From Nodosilinea sp. BSH.14 (GTDB taxonomy: Bacteria; Cyanobacteriota; Cyanobacteriia; Phormidesmidales; Phormidesmidaceae), in the NCBI GenBank assembly GCA_023264315.1, contig JALQST010000156.1:1-7148 (forward strand): a stretch of 7,148 nucleotides of DNA, read 5' to 3'. The position numbers and the translations under genes are program-made. Of the stretch, positions 1-5,633 are shown piece by piece. The first letter of the stretch is position 1; each line of letters opens with the position of its first letter. The notes below the pieces were generated by a model. That model ran no database searches. It was not told the origin of the DNA and saw only the letters and a list, made by a program, of their open reading frames with translations.

Positions 1-281
1 GACGGCTGGCCATCATCAGCTTCCAGAGCCTGGAGGATCGTCTGGTCAAGCACCGCCTGAAGGACAATCCCGACCTGAAGGTGATCACCAAAAAGCCGAT
101 CATCGCCACGGAGAAAGAGGTCGCTGCTAACCCCAGGGCCAGATCCGCCAAACTGCGTATCGCCGAGCGCTTCGACCCCGACACCGAACCACCCAAGAAC
201 AAGTACCGCCGCCGTTCCCAAGACCAGGATCCCCGTAGGAGCAGGCCCGGGGGTAAGGGTGATCCAAGGCCAGGGGACTAA
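1..281 (+). CDS. rsmH: RsmH (MraW), 16S rRNA C1402 N4-methyltransferase, C-terminal fragment
   Basis: RsmH is a SAM-dependent enzyme that methylates N4 of cytidine 1402 in the decoding centre of 16S rRNA. Only the last 92 codons are present (first full codon at 3, TAA at 279-281); the 5' part, with the SAM-binding core, lies outside the window. Recognition rests on two family blocks: residues 4-13 of the fragment (IISFQSLEDR, usually ISFHSLEDR) and residues 43-56 (NPRARSAKLRIAER), with ITKKPI between them as in cyanobacterial members. Two oddities: Gln replaces the usual His in the first block, and after the normal end (about residue 57) there is a 35-residue Arg/Pro/Asp-rich tail (174-278) that looks disordered and is absent from E. 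coli RsmH. The stop overlaps the stop of the convergent ffh gene. Identity is confident; the role of the tail is unknown. Confidence 0.93.
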   Translation, partial: RLAIISFQSLEDRLVKHRLKDNPDLKVITKKPIIATEKEVAANPRARSAKLRIAERFDPDTEPPKNKYRRRSQDQDPRRSRPGGKGDPRPGD

Positions 282-328
282 AGCTGACCGAAGCCTTTTT
301 TCTTCTTTTGTTTTTTCTGTTTTTTGTT
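266..328 (+). terminator. Possible rsmH terminator: weak stem plus T-rich tract inside the ffh 3' end
   Basis: Downstream of the rsmH stop the plus strand is strongly T-rich: T runs at 296-301, 306-309, 311-316 and 320-325. A short inverted repeat, AAGGC (266-270) with GCCTT (293-297), precedes it and could form a 5-bp stem with a large loop, so it is weak as an intrinsic terminator. The tract is the complement of the Lys codons at the end of ffh, so its composition is explained by coding alone. Any termination role is inference. Confidence 0.3.
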
Positions 329-1765
329 GCTGGGGGCACGGAAACCGGGCATGGCCCCACCGCCCATACCGGGCATACCGGGCATACCGGGCATACCGGG
401 CATTCCACCCATACCGGGCATTCCGCCGCCCATACCGGGCATTCCACCCATGCCGGGTAGACCCCCGCCGCGCCCCATTTGCTGCATCATAGTGCGCATT
501 TTGGTGAAGTCGGTAATCAGCTTGGAAACCTCTTTTTCTTGGTGGCCAGACCCGGCGGCAATGCGGCGGCGACGGCTGGGGGAACCGGAAAGCAGGTTAG
601 GATTTTTGCGCTCTTCGCGGGTCATGGAGTTGATCATGGCCTCGCAGCGTTTGAGTTGCACTTCCCCCTGTTCCAGCATTTCGCCGGAAATTTGCTTGCC
701 CATGCCGGGAATCAGCTTCATGATGCTGCCCAGGGAGCCCATGCTCTTCATGAAGCGCATTTGCTTGAGGAAGTCGTCAAAATCAAATTCGGCTTCCAGG
801 ATTTTCTTGGTCAGCTTTTCGGCGTCGGCAATGTCCACCGCTTCCTGGGCCTTTTCCACCAGGGTGAGCACATCGCCCATGCCCAAAATGCGGGAGGCCA
901 TGCGGTCGGGGTAGAAGGGTTGCAGGGCTTCGACTTTTTCGCCCACACCCACAAATTTGATCGGCTGGCCCGAAATTTGGCGCACGGAGAGAGCCGCCCC
1001 GCCCCGGGCATCGCCGTCCATTTTGGTGAGAATCGCCCCGGTGATGCCGATCTGATCATGGAAGGTACGGGTGAGGTTGGCGGCCTCTTGCCCCGTCATG
1101 GCATCCACCACCAGCAGCACCTCATCGGGCTGGATAGCGGCTTTGATGTCCGCCAGTTCCGCCATCATTTTGGGGTCAATCTGCAATCGCCCCGCCGTGT
1201 CCACAATCACGGTGTCTACGCCTTCGGCCTTGGCCCGTTCGACGCCTTGGCGGGCGATGTCTACGGGATTCGCCTCCGTACCGAGTTCAAACACAGGCAC
1301 ATTGATTTGTTTGCCCAGGGTGATGAGCTGATCCACCGCTGCGGGACGGTAGACGTCCGTGGCCACCAGTATGGTGCTGCGGTTTTCCTTACGCAGGTGC
1401 AGGGCCAGCTTGGCCGTAGCGGTGGTCTTCCCCGTCCCCTGGAGGCCTGCCATCAGCACCACGGTGGGCTTCTTATCGGTGCTGGCCAGGGGCACGTTGG
1501 TGTCGCCCATCAGCCGCACCAGTTCGTCGTGGACGATTTTGATGAACTGCTGGTCGGGGCTGACCCCTTTGACGACCTCCGCCCCTAGAGCCTGTCCCTT
1601 AACTTCAGCGATAAAGTCCTTAATTACCTGAAGGTTAACGTCCGCCTCCAGCAGCGCCCGCCGCACCTCCCGCAGGGCATCGTTGATATTGGTTTCGCTA
1701 ATTTTGTCTTGGCCGCGCAGGCTCTTCCAGGCCGACTCAAGGCGTTCTGACAGGGCTTCAAACAT
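278..1765 (-). CDS. ffh: Ffh (SRP54), signal recognition particle GTPase
   Basis: Ffh binds signal sequences emerging from the ribosome and, with SRP RNA and the receptor FtsY, delivers membrane proteins to the translocon; in cyanobacteria this includes thylakoid proteins. The 495-residue product has the full family layout. The N domain is residues 1-95. The G domain has the P-loop GLQGTGKTT (107-115), DVYRPAA (137-143), DTAGR (189-193), TKMDGDARGG (247-256) and GVGEK (273-277). The Met-rich M domain (about 325-432) has the RNA-binding signature SRRRRIAAGSG (397-407). The C-terminus is unusual: a Met-Pro-Gly-Gly repeat (437-473) encoded by 9-bp tandem repeats, then a Lys-rich tail (480-490) ending GFGQL. 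The ATG at 1765 begins the canonical MFEALSERLE N-terminus; no Shine-Dalgarno is seen upstream. No rpsP follows, unlike the ffh-rpsP order of many bacteria, because rsmH converges directly on its stop. Confidence 0.99.
   Translation of the reverse strand: MFEALSERLESAWKSLRGQDKISETNINDALREVRRALLEADVNLQVIKDFIAEVKGQALGAEVVKGVSPDQQFIKIVHDELVRLMGDTNVPLASTDKKPTVVLMAGLQGTGKTTATAKLALHLRKENRSTILVATDVYRPAAVDQLITLGKQINVPVFELGTEANPVDIARQGVERAKAEGVDTVIVDTAGRLQIDPKMMAELADIKAAIQPDEVLLVVDAMTGQEAANLTRTFHDQIGITGAILTKMDGDARGGAALSVRQISGQPIKFVGVGEKVEALQPFYPDRMASRILGMGDVLTLVEKAQEAVDIADAEKLTKKILEAEFDFDDFLKQMRFMKSMGSLGSIMKLIPGMGKQISGEMLEQGEVQLKRCEAMINSMTREERKNPNLLSGSPSRRRRIAAGSGHQEKEVSKLITDFTKMRTMMQQMGRGGGLPGMGGMPGMGGGMPGMGGMPGMPGMPGMPGMGGGAMPGFRAPSNKKQKKQKKKKGFGQL
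365..457 (-). repeat. 9-bp tandem repeat encoding the Met-Pro-Gly repeat of Ffh
   Basis: On the plus strand the unit CATACCGGG occurs four times without interruption (365-373, 374-382, 383-391, 392-400), again at 410-418 and 431-439, and as CATGCCGGG at 449-457. Variant units CATTCCACC or CATTCCGCC alternate with them, plus one 3-bp insertion at 428-430. Read on the minus strand this gives the Met-Pro-Gly and Met-Gly-Gly triplets of the Ffh tail. Units are 9 bp, so gain or loss keeps the frame. Confidence 0.95.
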
Positions 1766-1823
1766 AGTGCTTTAGGGAGGGAAATGAAGTAACAATCAAC
1801 GACAGCCACAGGGCCAGTTTCCT

Positions 1824-1829
1824 ATTGTA
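1824..1829 (-). promoter_or_regulatory. Candidate -10 element for ffh
   Basis: Read on the minus strand this is TACAAT, five of six matches to TATAAT, about 58 bases upstream of the ffh ATG, implying a leader of roughly 50 nt. No good -35 hexamer is found 16-18 bases further upstream. Many cyanobacterial promoters lack a clear -35, so this is plausible but unproven. Confidence 0.35.
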
Positions 1830-1964
1830 AACGTTCTCCCCCGCTGAATTGGCGCTGGGATGGCCAAAACCGGCTGGCTCAAATTGGCCCCATCGGTTTC
1901 ACGATTTTGGGGGTATTGGGATCGGGGCTGATTCCCCTGGTCATCCAATCAAGACTAAGGATTA

Positions 1965-2049
1965 GGGCTTCGACAGGCTCAGCCCGAACGTGCCGTTTAC
2001 GGTCGTCCTGAGTTGTGATCTTGCCGAATAGTCGAGCAGTCGAAGGGCG
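1965..2049. repeat. REP-like extragenic palindrome with an apparently interrupted right arm
   Basis: The left arm starts GGGCTTCGACA (1965-1975), then GG, then CTCAG (1978-1982). A small apical hairpin CCGT-TT-ACGG sits at 1993-2002. The right arm starts CTGAG (2008-2012) TTGT (2013-2016), but the expected CGAAGGGC appears only at 2041-2048, after 24 unmatched bases (2017-2040). Without those bases the right arm reads CTGAGTTGTCGAAG and pairs with the left arm through CTTCGACA/TGTCGAAG and CTCAG/CTGAG. From memory, the CTTCGACAGGCTCAG type is a frequent intergenic repeat in many bacterial genomes; copy number here cannot be judged from one window. Confidence 0.65.
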
Positions 2050-2100
2050 TTGAGGATATCTGCAACCCTAAAATTTAAAGAATTTAACCCTGACAAACCA

Positions 2101-2355
2101 CTAGTCTTCGCTCCAGGTTTCGCAGGTGAGCAGGTCGCCAATGCAGTCGCGCAGGAGATAGTCGTACTGCTCAAGTTCCAGTTCAATCAGGGGCCATTCC
2201 CGGGCGGCGATGTAGCCACAGAGGGTGAAGATCGGCTGATGACGGCTGACGAGGCCACTTTCAATCAGTTGTCGGGCTTCATCGCGGATCATGTCGATGG
2301 TGTAGTGTGCCGCTGCGGTTGTGGGTAATGCCGTCCTCAGGGGAGTCGTGGTCAT
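2101..2355 (-). CDS. DUF4327-like small cyanobacterial protein
   Basis: An 84-residue soluble protein of unknown function. Residues 18-84 match my memory of DUF4327, a small family largely restricted to cyanobacteria: YTIDMIRDEARQLIESG (18-34), then SRHQPIFTLC (37-46), then AREW (51-54), then an acidic stretch with LLRDCIGDLL (67-76) and a WSED C-terminus. The first 17 residues are a Thr/Ala-rich leader that may not be conserved. No membrane segment or signal peptide is visible; cysteines are at 46, 71 and 78. The ATG at 2355 is supported by a GGAGG ribosome binding site eight bases upstream. The gene lies 219 bp downstream of sulP on the same strand, so it could be cotranscribed or have its own promoter. 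It is certainly more than a chance ORF; the family name is likely but unverified. Confidence 0.78.
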   Translation of the reverse strand: MTTTPLRTALPTTAAAHYTIDMIRDEARQLIESGLVSRHQPIFTLCGYIAAREWPLIELELEQYDYLLRDCIGDLLTCETWSED

Positions 2356-2363
2356 GGGTACAG

Positions 2364-2368
2364 CCTCC
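2364..2368 (-). promoter_or_regulatory. Shine-Dalgarno of the DUF4327-like gene
   Basis: On the minus strand the bases read GGAGG, followed by eight bases and the ATG at 2355. It is the only strong, well-spaced ribosome binding site in the window, and it fixes the start of this small gene. Confidence 0.75.
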
Positions 2369-2534
2369 AGATCCAGGTCAATCGTTAGGAACGAAATGGG
2401 ATCACGCCTTCTATTGGGAAACCGTCTACGGGAAAACCCGGAGAATCTAGACCCCAGTCCATCTCCATAGTCCCTCTAATGGGGTGTGGGAACAGGGCTT
2501 CGCAGTGTATCATCACCTTTGTTCACAGAGGCAG

Positions 2535-2550
2535 ATACAAAATTTTGTAT
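2535..2550. repeat. Perfect 16-bp AT-rich palindrome between sulP and the DUF4327-like gene
   Basis: ATACAAAATTTTGTAT is a perfect inverted repeat with no spacer, 25 bases downstream of the sulP stop and about 180 bases upstream of the DUF4327-like start. It could be a dimeric regulator site for the downstream gene, or a weak 3'-end hairpin of the sulP transcript. An 8-bp palindrome CCCTAGGG lies at 2566-2573, between it and the sulP stop. Confidence 0.55.
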
Positions 2551-2574
2551 TTTGCAATACTCTTTCCCTAGGGC

Positions 2575-4353
2575 TTAGGCGGGGTGTCCCCCCAGGGTTT
2601 GCATGGCTTGGTGGGTGCTGAGGAAAACCCGATCTGGCCCGCCGATGCGATCAATAAAGCCTGCCCGCTGGAGTTGATCCATCACGGGGCCTTTGATTTC
2701 ACTGAAGTAGACGGTTACGCCAGCTTCCTTTAGCCCATCAATCAGGGTATCTAGGGTATCTAGGGCGCTACCGTCAATGTGGTTGATGGCGGCACCAATC
2801 AGCAGCAGGGCGTGGGCCTTGGGATGGTTGGCCACCGCCTGCATCAGGTAGTCCTCTAGGTATTTGGTGTTGGCGAAATAGAGGCTTTCATCGATGCGAA
2901 TGGCTAGGACGGATTCATCGGTTTGCACCTCGTGGCGCTTGATGTTGCGGAAATGTTCCGTATTGCCCACCCGCCCCACTTCAGCCATGTGGGGCCGACT
3001 GGTGCGCCACAGGTAAAAGGCGATGGAGGCCGCTAGACCGACCAAAATTCCCGTTTGGATATCGATCAGCAGCACCGCCCAAAAGGTTATTACAGCGGTG
3101 ACGGCATCCATCCGCGCCACCCGCCACAGCCGCTGAATGCTCTGGAAATCCAGGAGTTTGCTGACGGCCACGAAAATGACGGCGGCCAGGGTGGCCAAGG
3201 GCAGAGAATAGAGCAACGGCGTAAAGAAGGCCACCACCAGGGCAATGAGGCTGGCCGTCACCAGGGCCGACAGTCCGGTATTAGCCCCAGCGGTGAAATT
3301 CACGACGGAACGGCTGACCCCCCCGGTGATGGGATAGCCCCCAGTAAACGCTGCCCCCAGGTTGGCAGCCCCCAGGCCCAGCAGTTCTTGGTTGGGGTCA
3401 ATGCGCTGGCGGCGCTTGCTGGCCAGGGATTTGGCGACGGAAATGCTCTCCATGAACGCCACAAAGCTGATGACGAAGGCCGTTGGCAGCAGTGCCTGGG
3501 CTTGGGCTATGGAGAAGGGCGGCGCAGACAGGGAGGGCAACCCCCGGGGAATATCCCCCACCACGGCCACCCCGAAGCGGTCGTGCAGCCCAAGGGCCGC
3601 CACCAGTACAATGCTGCCGCCCACCACCACCAGCGGCCCACTGCGGCTGAGGGGCGTGATCCACCCGGTGGGCACTCCCCGCTGCTTTAGCAGTTTGGGC
3701 AAGACGTTGCTGAAAAACAACAGTCCGGCGATGCTGGCTAGGCCCAACCCCAGGGTGACGCCGTTGGTGCCTGGTGCGGCTTTGATCAAATTATGGACGG
3801 TGTCGGCAAAGCCCTCCGACTGGGGAATGCTCACCCCCAGCAGGTGCTTAAACTGGCTGGCCCCAATCACCAGCACCGCCGCATTGGTAAACCCCACAAT
3901 CACCGCATGGCTGAGGAAGTTAACCACAAACCCCAGCCGCAGCAGCCCCATGGAAATTTCAATCAGCCCTACCATCAACGCCAGCAGCAGGGCCAGGGCA
4001 ATGTAGTCTGGGGAACCCAGGGCGGCAAAGGGAGCCAAGCCCACGGCTACCAGGAGAGAATCGATGGCCACTGGCCCCACCGACAGGGCGCGACTGGTGC
4101 CAAAAATCGTGTACAAGACCATGGGAACCATGCTGGCATACAGGCCCACCTGGGGCGGCAACCCCGCTAGCATGGCGTAGGCCATCCCCTGGGGAATCAG
4201 CACAATGGCCACGATGGTACCCGCCATCAGGTCGCCCACTAGATTCTCGGATCGATAGTTGAGCCCCCAATCCAGAATGGGTAGATAGCGCCGCAACGGC
4301 TTCAACCAGGATGGCAAATCCGCAGAGACCGGCGGAGTAGGAGACTTGGCCAT
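2575..4353 (-). CDS. SulP (SLC26-type) anion transporter with C-terminal STAS domain
   Basis: A 592-residue inner-membrane secondary anion transporter of the usual SulP length. After a Pro-rich N-terminus (1-35) comes the signature around residues 44-74 (IPQGMAYAMLAGLPP at 53-67, then VGLYAS). SVGPVAI (91-97) and PITGGVSRS (341-349) match the two half-helix regions that form the anion site in SLC26 structures. FMESISVAK (300-308) carries the conserved acidic residue E302, and NQELLGLGAAN (321-331) is another family block. The membrane domain ends near 450. A STAS domain follows at about 480-585, including LYFAN (491-495) and NHIDGSALDTL (524-534), a cytosolic module linked to regulation in this family. 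The substrate may be sulfate, bicarbonate or another anion. The N-terminal signature differs from what I recall of the bicarbonate transporter BicA, so I leave the symbol empty. It is divergent from rodZ across 237 bp; no strong ribosome binding site precedes the ATG. Confidence 0.97.
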   Translation of the reverse strand: MAKSPTPPVSADLPSWLKPLRRYLPILDWGLNYRSENLVGDLMAGTIVAIVLIPQGMAYAMLAGLPPQVGLYASMVPMVLYTIFGTSRALSVGPVAIDSLLVAVGLAPFAALGSPDYIALALLLALMVGLIEISMGLLRLGFVVNFLSHAVIVGFTNAAVLVIGASQFKHLLGVSIPQSEGFADTVHNLIKAAPGTNGVTLGLGLASIAGLLFFSNVLPKLLKQRGVPTGWITPLSRSGPLVVVGGSIVLVAALGLHDRFGVAVVGDIPRGLPSLSAPPFSIAQAQALLPTAFVISFVAFMESISVAKSLASKRRQRIDPNQELLGLGAANLGAAFTGGYPITGGVSRSVVNFTAGANTGLSALVTASLIALVVAFFTPLLYSLPLATLAAVIFVAVSKLLDFQSIQRLWRVARMDAVTAVITFWAVLLIDIQTGILVGLAASIAFYLWRTSRPHMAEVGRVGNTEHFRNIKRHEVQTDESVLAIRIDESLYFANTKYLEDYLMQAVANHPKAHALLLIGAAINHIDGSALDTLDTLIDGLKEAGVTVYFSEIKGPVMDQLQRAGFIDRIGGPDRVFLSTHQAMQTLGGHPA

Positions 4354-4412
4354 AGGTCAACGTAGAAGATGGGAGAGGGCGAGAATGCCTTTATCAACAT
4401 AGGCGATCTTAG

Positions 4413-4426
4413 GATTAATTAACCAT
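4413..4426 (+). repeat. Direct repeat copy 1, sulP side
   Basis: GATTAATTAACCAT matches 13 of 14 bases of the copy at 4556-4569. It lies about 60 bases upstream of the sulP start, next to the palindrome at 4428-4437, a position compatible with an operator. Confidence 0.55.
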
Positions 4427-4534
4427 TTAACTAGTTAGGAATATGACAGCAGATCACTCTCTCCCATGGGTAAGCCCAGAACTGAATTTGGTGGGATGCT
4501 TGCCAAGTCTCCACTATCCCTTGCCGCCATCCAT

Positions 4535-4540
4535 TAGAAT
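4535..4540 (+). promoter_or_regulatory. Candidate -10 element for rodZ
   Basis: TAGAAT matches TATAAT at five of six positions, 50 bases before the GTG start. No acceptable -35 hexamer lies at the right spacing, so support is limited to this box and its place in the divergent region. Confidence 0.35.
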
Positions 4541-4555
4541 AACTTTGTTTAGATT

Positions 4556-4569
4556 GATTAACTAACCAT
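4556..4569 (+). repeat. Direct repeat copy 2, rodZ side
   Basis: GATTAACTAACCAT differs from copy 1 (4413-4426) only at its seventh base. It ends 21 bases before the rodZ start codon, and would lie in the leader or overlap transcription initiation if the -10 at 4535-4540 is used. Confidence 0.55.
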
Positions 4570-4590
4570 CGCCGAATTCAGTGAGGTCGC

Positions 4591-5550
4591 GTGGCAAACT
4601 TAGCGCCTACCCAGGTTGAACAACTTCAGCGCATTGGGGCGGATCTTCGCCAAGTGCGGCAGGAGCAAGGGCTGTCCCTAGACATTCTGGCCAATCAGAT
4701 TTTTATCCGTCCGTCCCTTCTGCAAGCGTTGGAAACCGGGCGGGCGGATCAACTTCCAGAGCCAGTGTTTATCCAAGGGTTCATTCGCCGCTATGCTGAG
4801 GCGCTGGGGCTAGACGGTAGGGCCATTTCCCAAGAATTTACGGTCATGCCGCCACCGGTGATGTCTAGTGCCGATTTTGTGAGGCCAGCGGTGACAAACG
4901 GAACGGCGGCCCCCGTGGCTCAGTCGGCCCCGTTGCCCGCCGCCGCTCCCACGGCCACCCCTGCACCGGTTGCCACCCCCCCCTCCCCGGTGAAGACTCC
5001 CGTGACTAAGGCCCCCTCCCTCGCCGTTCAGAGTGATCCCCTGACAAATTCGTTGCCGCCCATGGTTCCCGTGCCTGAACGGCGTAGCGGTGGGGTTTTC
5101 CGCTGGCTGCTGTTGGTGGCCGCGATCCTGGCGATTGCGGGCAGTATTGGGATCTTCCTGGGCCGTGGGCAAAGTCCTCAAACCACCACCGCTCCCGTGG
5201 GCGAGACCCCCACGCCGGAGCCCACCCCAACTCCGGTGGTGGAGCCCGAGCCCAAACCCGAGCCCGAACCCGTCGCCCTAGAAGCGCCCATTGTGGTGGC
5301 CATCAACCTCACGGATCGGGCCTGGCTGAGCGTGGTGGCCGATGGTCGCACGGTCTACGAAGGCACCCCTGACAGCGGCTACGAAGAAACCTGGACGGCC
5401 CAAAATTCCCTGGTCTTTACCACGGGAAATGCGGGGGGCGTCTCCTTCTCCTTCAATGGTGAGGATCCGGTAGTGTTGGGCAACTCTGGGGCCGTGCGTA
5501 CCCTGCGGCTCAACCCCAACACCAACCCGGCTGAACTCACCAGTCCCTAG
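4591..5550 (+). CDS. rodZ: RodZ-like protein: cytoplasmic HTH, one membrane helix, DUF4115 domain
   Basis: RodZ is a bitopic membrane protein that ties the MreB cytoskeleton to the cell-elongation machinery. The 319-residue product has its layout in order: a RodZ-type helix-turn-helix at about 12-75 (IGADLRQVRQEQGLSL at 15-30, then FIQGFIRRYAEALGL at 60-74), a Pro/Ala/Thr-rich cytoplasmic linker (about 86-162), basic residues (RRSGGVFR, 164-171) before one transmembrane helix (172-190), a Pro/Glu-rich periplasmic linker (206-227), and a beta-rich DUF4115 domain (about 230-308, including DRAWLSVVADGRTVYEG at 242-258). The start is GTG at 4591; an in-frame TGA at 4582-4584 rules out extension, and GAGG at 4583-4586 sits only four bases upstream, closer than ideal. 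Other cyanobacterial HTH proteins with this layout lack proof of an MreB role, so the function is inferred from architecture. Confidence 0.88.
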   Translation: MANLAPTQVEQLQRIGADLRQVRQEQGLSLDILANQIFIRPSLLQALETGRADQLPEPVFIQGFIRRYAEALGLDGRAISQEFTVMPPPVMSSADFVRPAVTNGTAAPVAQSAPLPAAAPTATPAPVATPPSPVKTPVTKAPSLAVQSDPLTNSLPPMVPVPERRSGGVFRWLLLVAAILAIAGSIGIFLGRGQSPQTTTAPVGETPTPEPTPTPVVEPEPKPEPEPVALEAPIVVAINLTDRAWLSVVADGRTVYEGTPDSGYEETWTAQNSLVFTTGNAGGVSFSFNGEDPVVLGNSGAVRTLRLNPNTNPAELTSP

Positions 5551-5562
5551 GGCTAGAGCCTC

Positions 5563-5615
5563 CTCCGGTAGGTGCTGTCTCTCGGACGCTGTCTCTGGGG
5601 TAGCACCCGCCGGAG
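5563..5615 (+). terminator. Hairpin after rodZ (terminator or leader structure)
   Basis: CTCCGG (5563-5568) pairs with CCGGAG (5610-5615), and GGTGCT (5571-5576) with AGCACC (5602-5607), separated by a 2x2 internal loop: 12 GC-rich pairs closing a 25-base loop. It begins 12 bases past the rodZ stop. No T run follows, so it is not a classical intrinsic terminator; it may protect the rodZ 3' end. A 9-bp direct repeat, GCTGTCTCT, occurs at 5574-5582 and 5588-5596, partly in the loop. Confidence 0.5.
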
Positions 5616-5633
5616 TGAATCGAAACATCTCGC

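Larger units (their letters stand above)
1766..2100. other. 335-bp intergenic region between ffh and the DUF4327-like gene
   Basis: This gap lies upstream of ffh and downstream of the DUF4327-like gene, so it should hold the ffh promoter and perhaps a terminator for its neighbour. I see no convincing small ORF, tRNA or SRP RNA. Contents: a -10-like box for ffh (1824-1829), a weak inverted repeat AAACCG (1867-1872)/CGGTTT (1894-1899), a short GGGG/CCCC hairpin (1924-1937), the REP-like element (1965-2049), and an AT-rich inverted repeat AAATT (2071-2075)/AATTT (2081-2085) just past the DUF4327-like stop. None of these hairpins is followed by a T run on the minus strand. Confidence 0.7.
4354..4590. 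promoter_or_regulatory. Divergent sulP/rodZ promoter region with inverted repeat
   Basis: Both starts face away from this 237-bp AT-enriched gap, so it should carry two promoters. Besides the 14-bp direct repeat listed separately, it holds a 9-bp inverted repeat, ATGGGAGAG (4369-4377) and CTCTCCCAT (4459-4467), and the palindromes TTAATTAA (4415-4422) and TAACTAGTTA (4428-4437). A weak -10-like box for sulP, TATGTT on the minus strand, is at 4396-4401. No gene is seen here. Confidence 0.6.

Noticed and set aside
186..192. TatC Gln193 in place of E. coli Glu170, read as a lost key residue
   Set aside because: The numbers given here are protein positions in tatC (DNA about 6301-6303). As I recall, plastid TatC also has Gln here, so it looks like a lineage trait and not a defect.
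365..457. Tandem repeat considered as a CRISPR array
   Set aside because: Units are 9 bp, contiguous, lack spacers and encode a regular Met-Pro-Gly tail within ffh.
479..1588. A 369-codon open frame on the plus strand opposite ffh
   Set aside because: It mirrors the ffh coding strand, has an implausible His/Gly-rich composition and no recognisable domain; ffh explains the sequence fully.
1775..1792. GGGAGGG followed by ATG AAG TAA on the plus strand upstream of ffh
   Set aside because: The frame is only two codons long and lies antisense to the ffh leader; the good-looking ribosome binding site is probably chance.
1766..2100. Search for a small SRP RNA or other ncRNA gene next to ffh
   Set aside because: No SRP RNA-like GGAA-loop hairpin or other recognisable RNA motif was seen in the gap.
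2050..2328. A 92-codon plus-strand ORF overlapping the DUF4327-like gene
   Set aside because: The minus-strand frame has the recognisable family pattern and a strong ribosome binding site; the plus-strand one has neither.
3055..4170. Several open frames on the plus strand opposite the SulP gene
   Set aside because: Gly/His/Gln-rich translations without domains; they are shadows of a well-supported 592-codon transporter gene.
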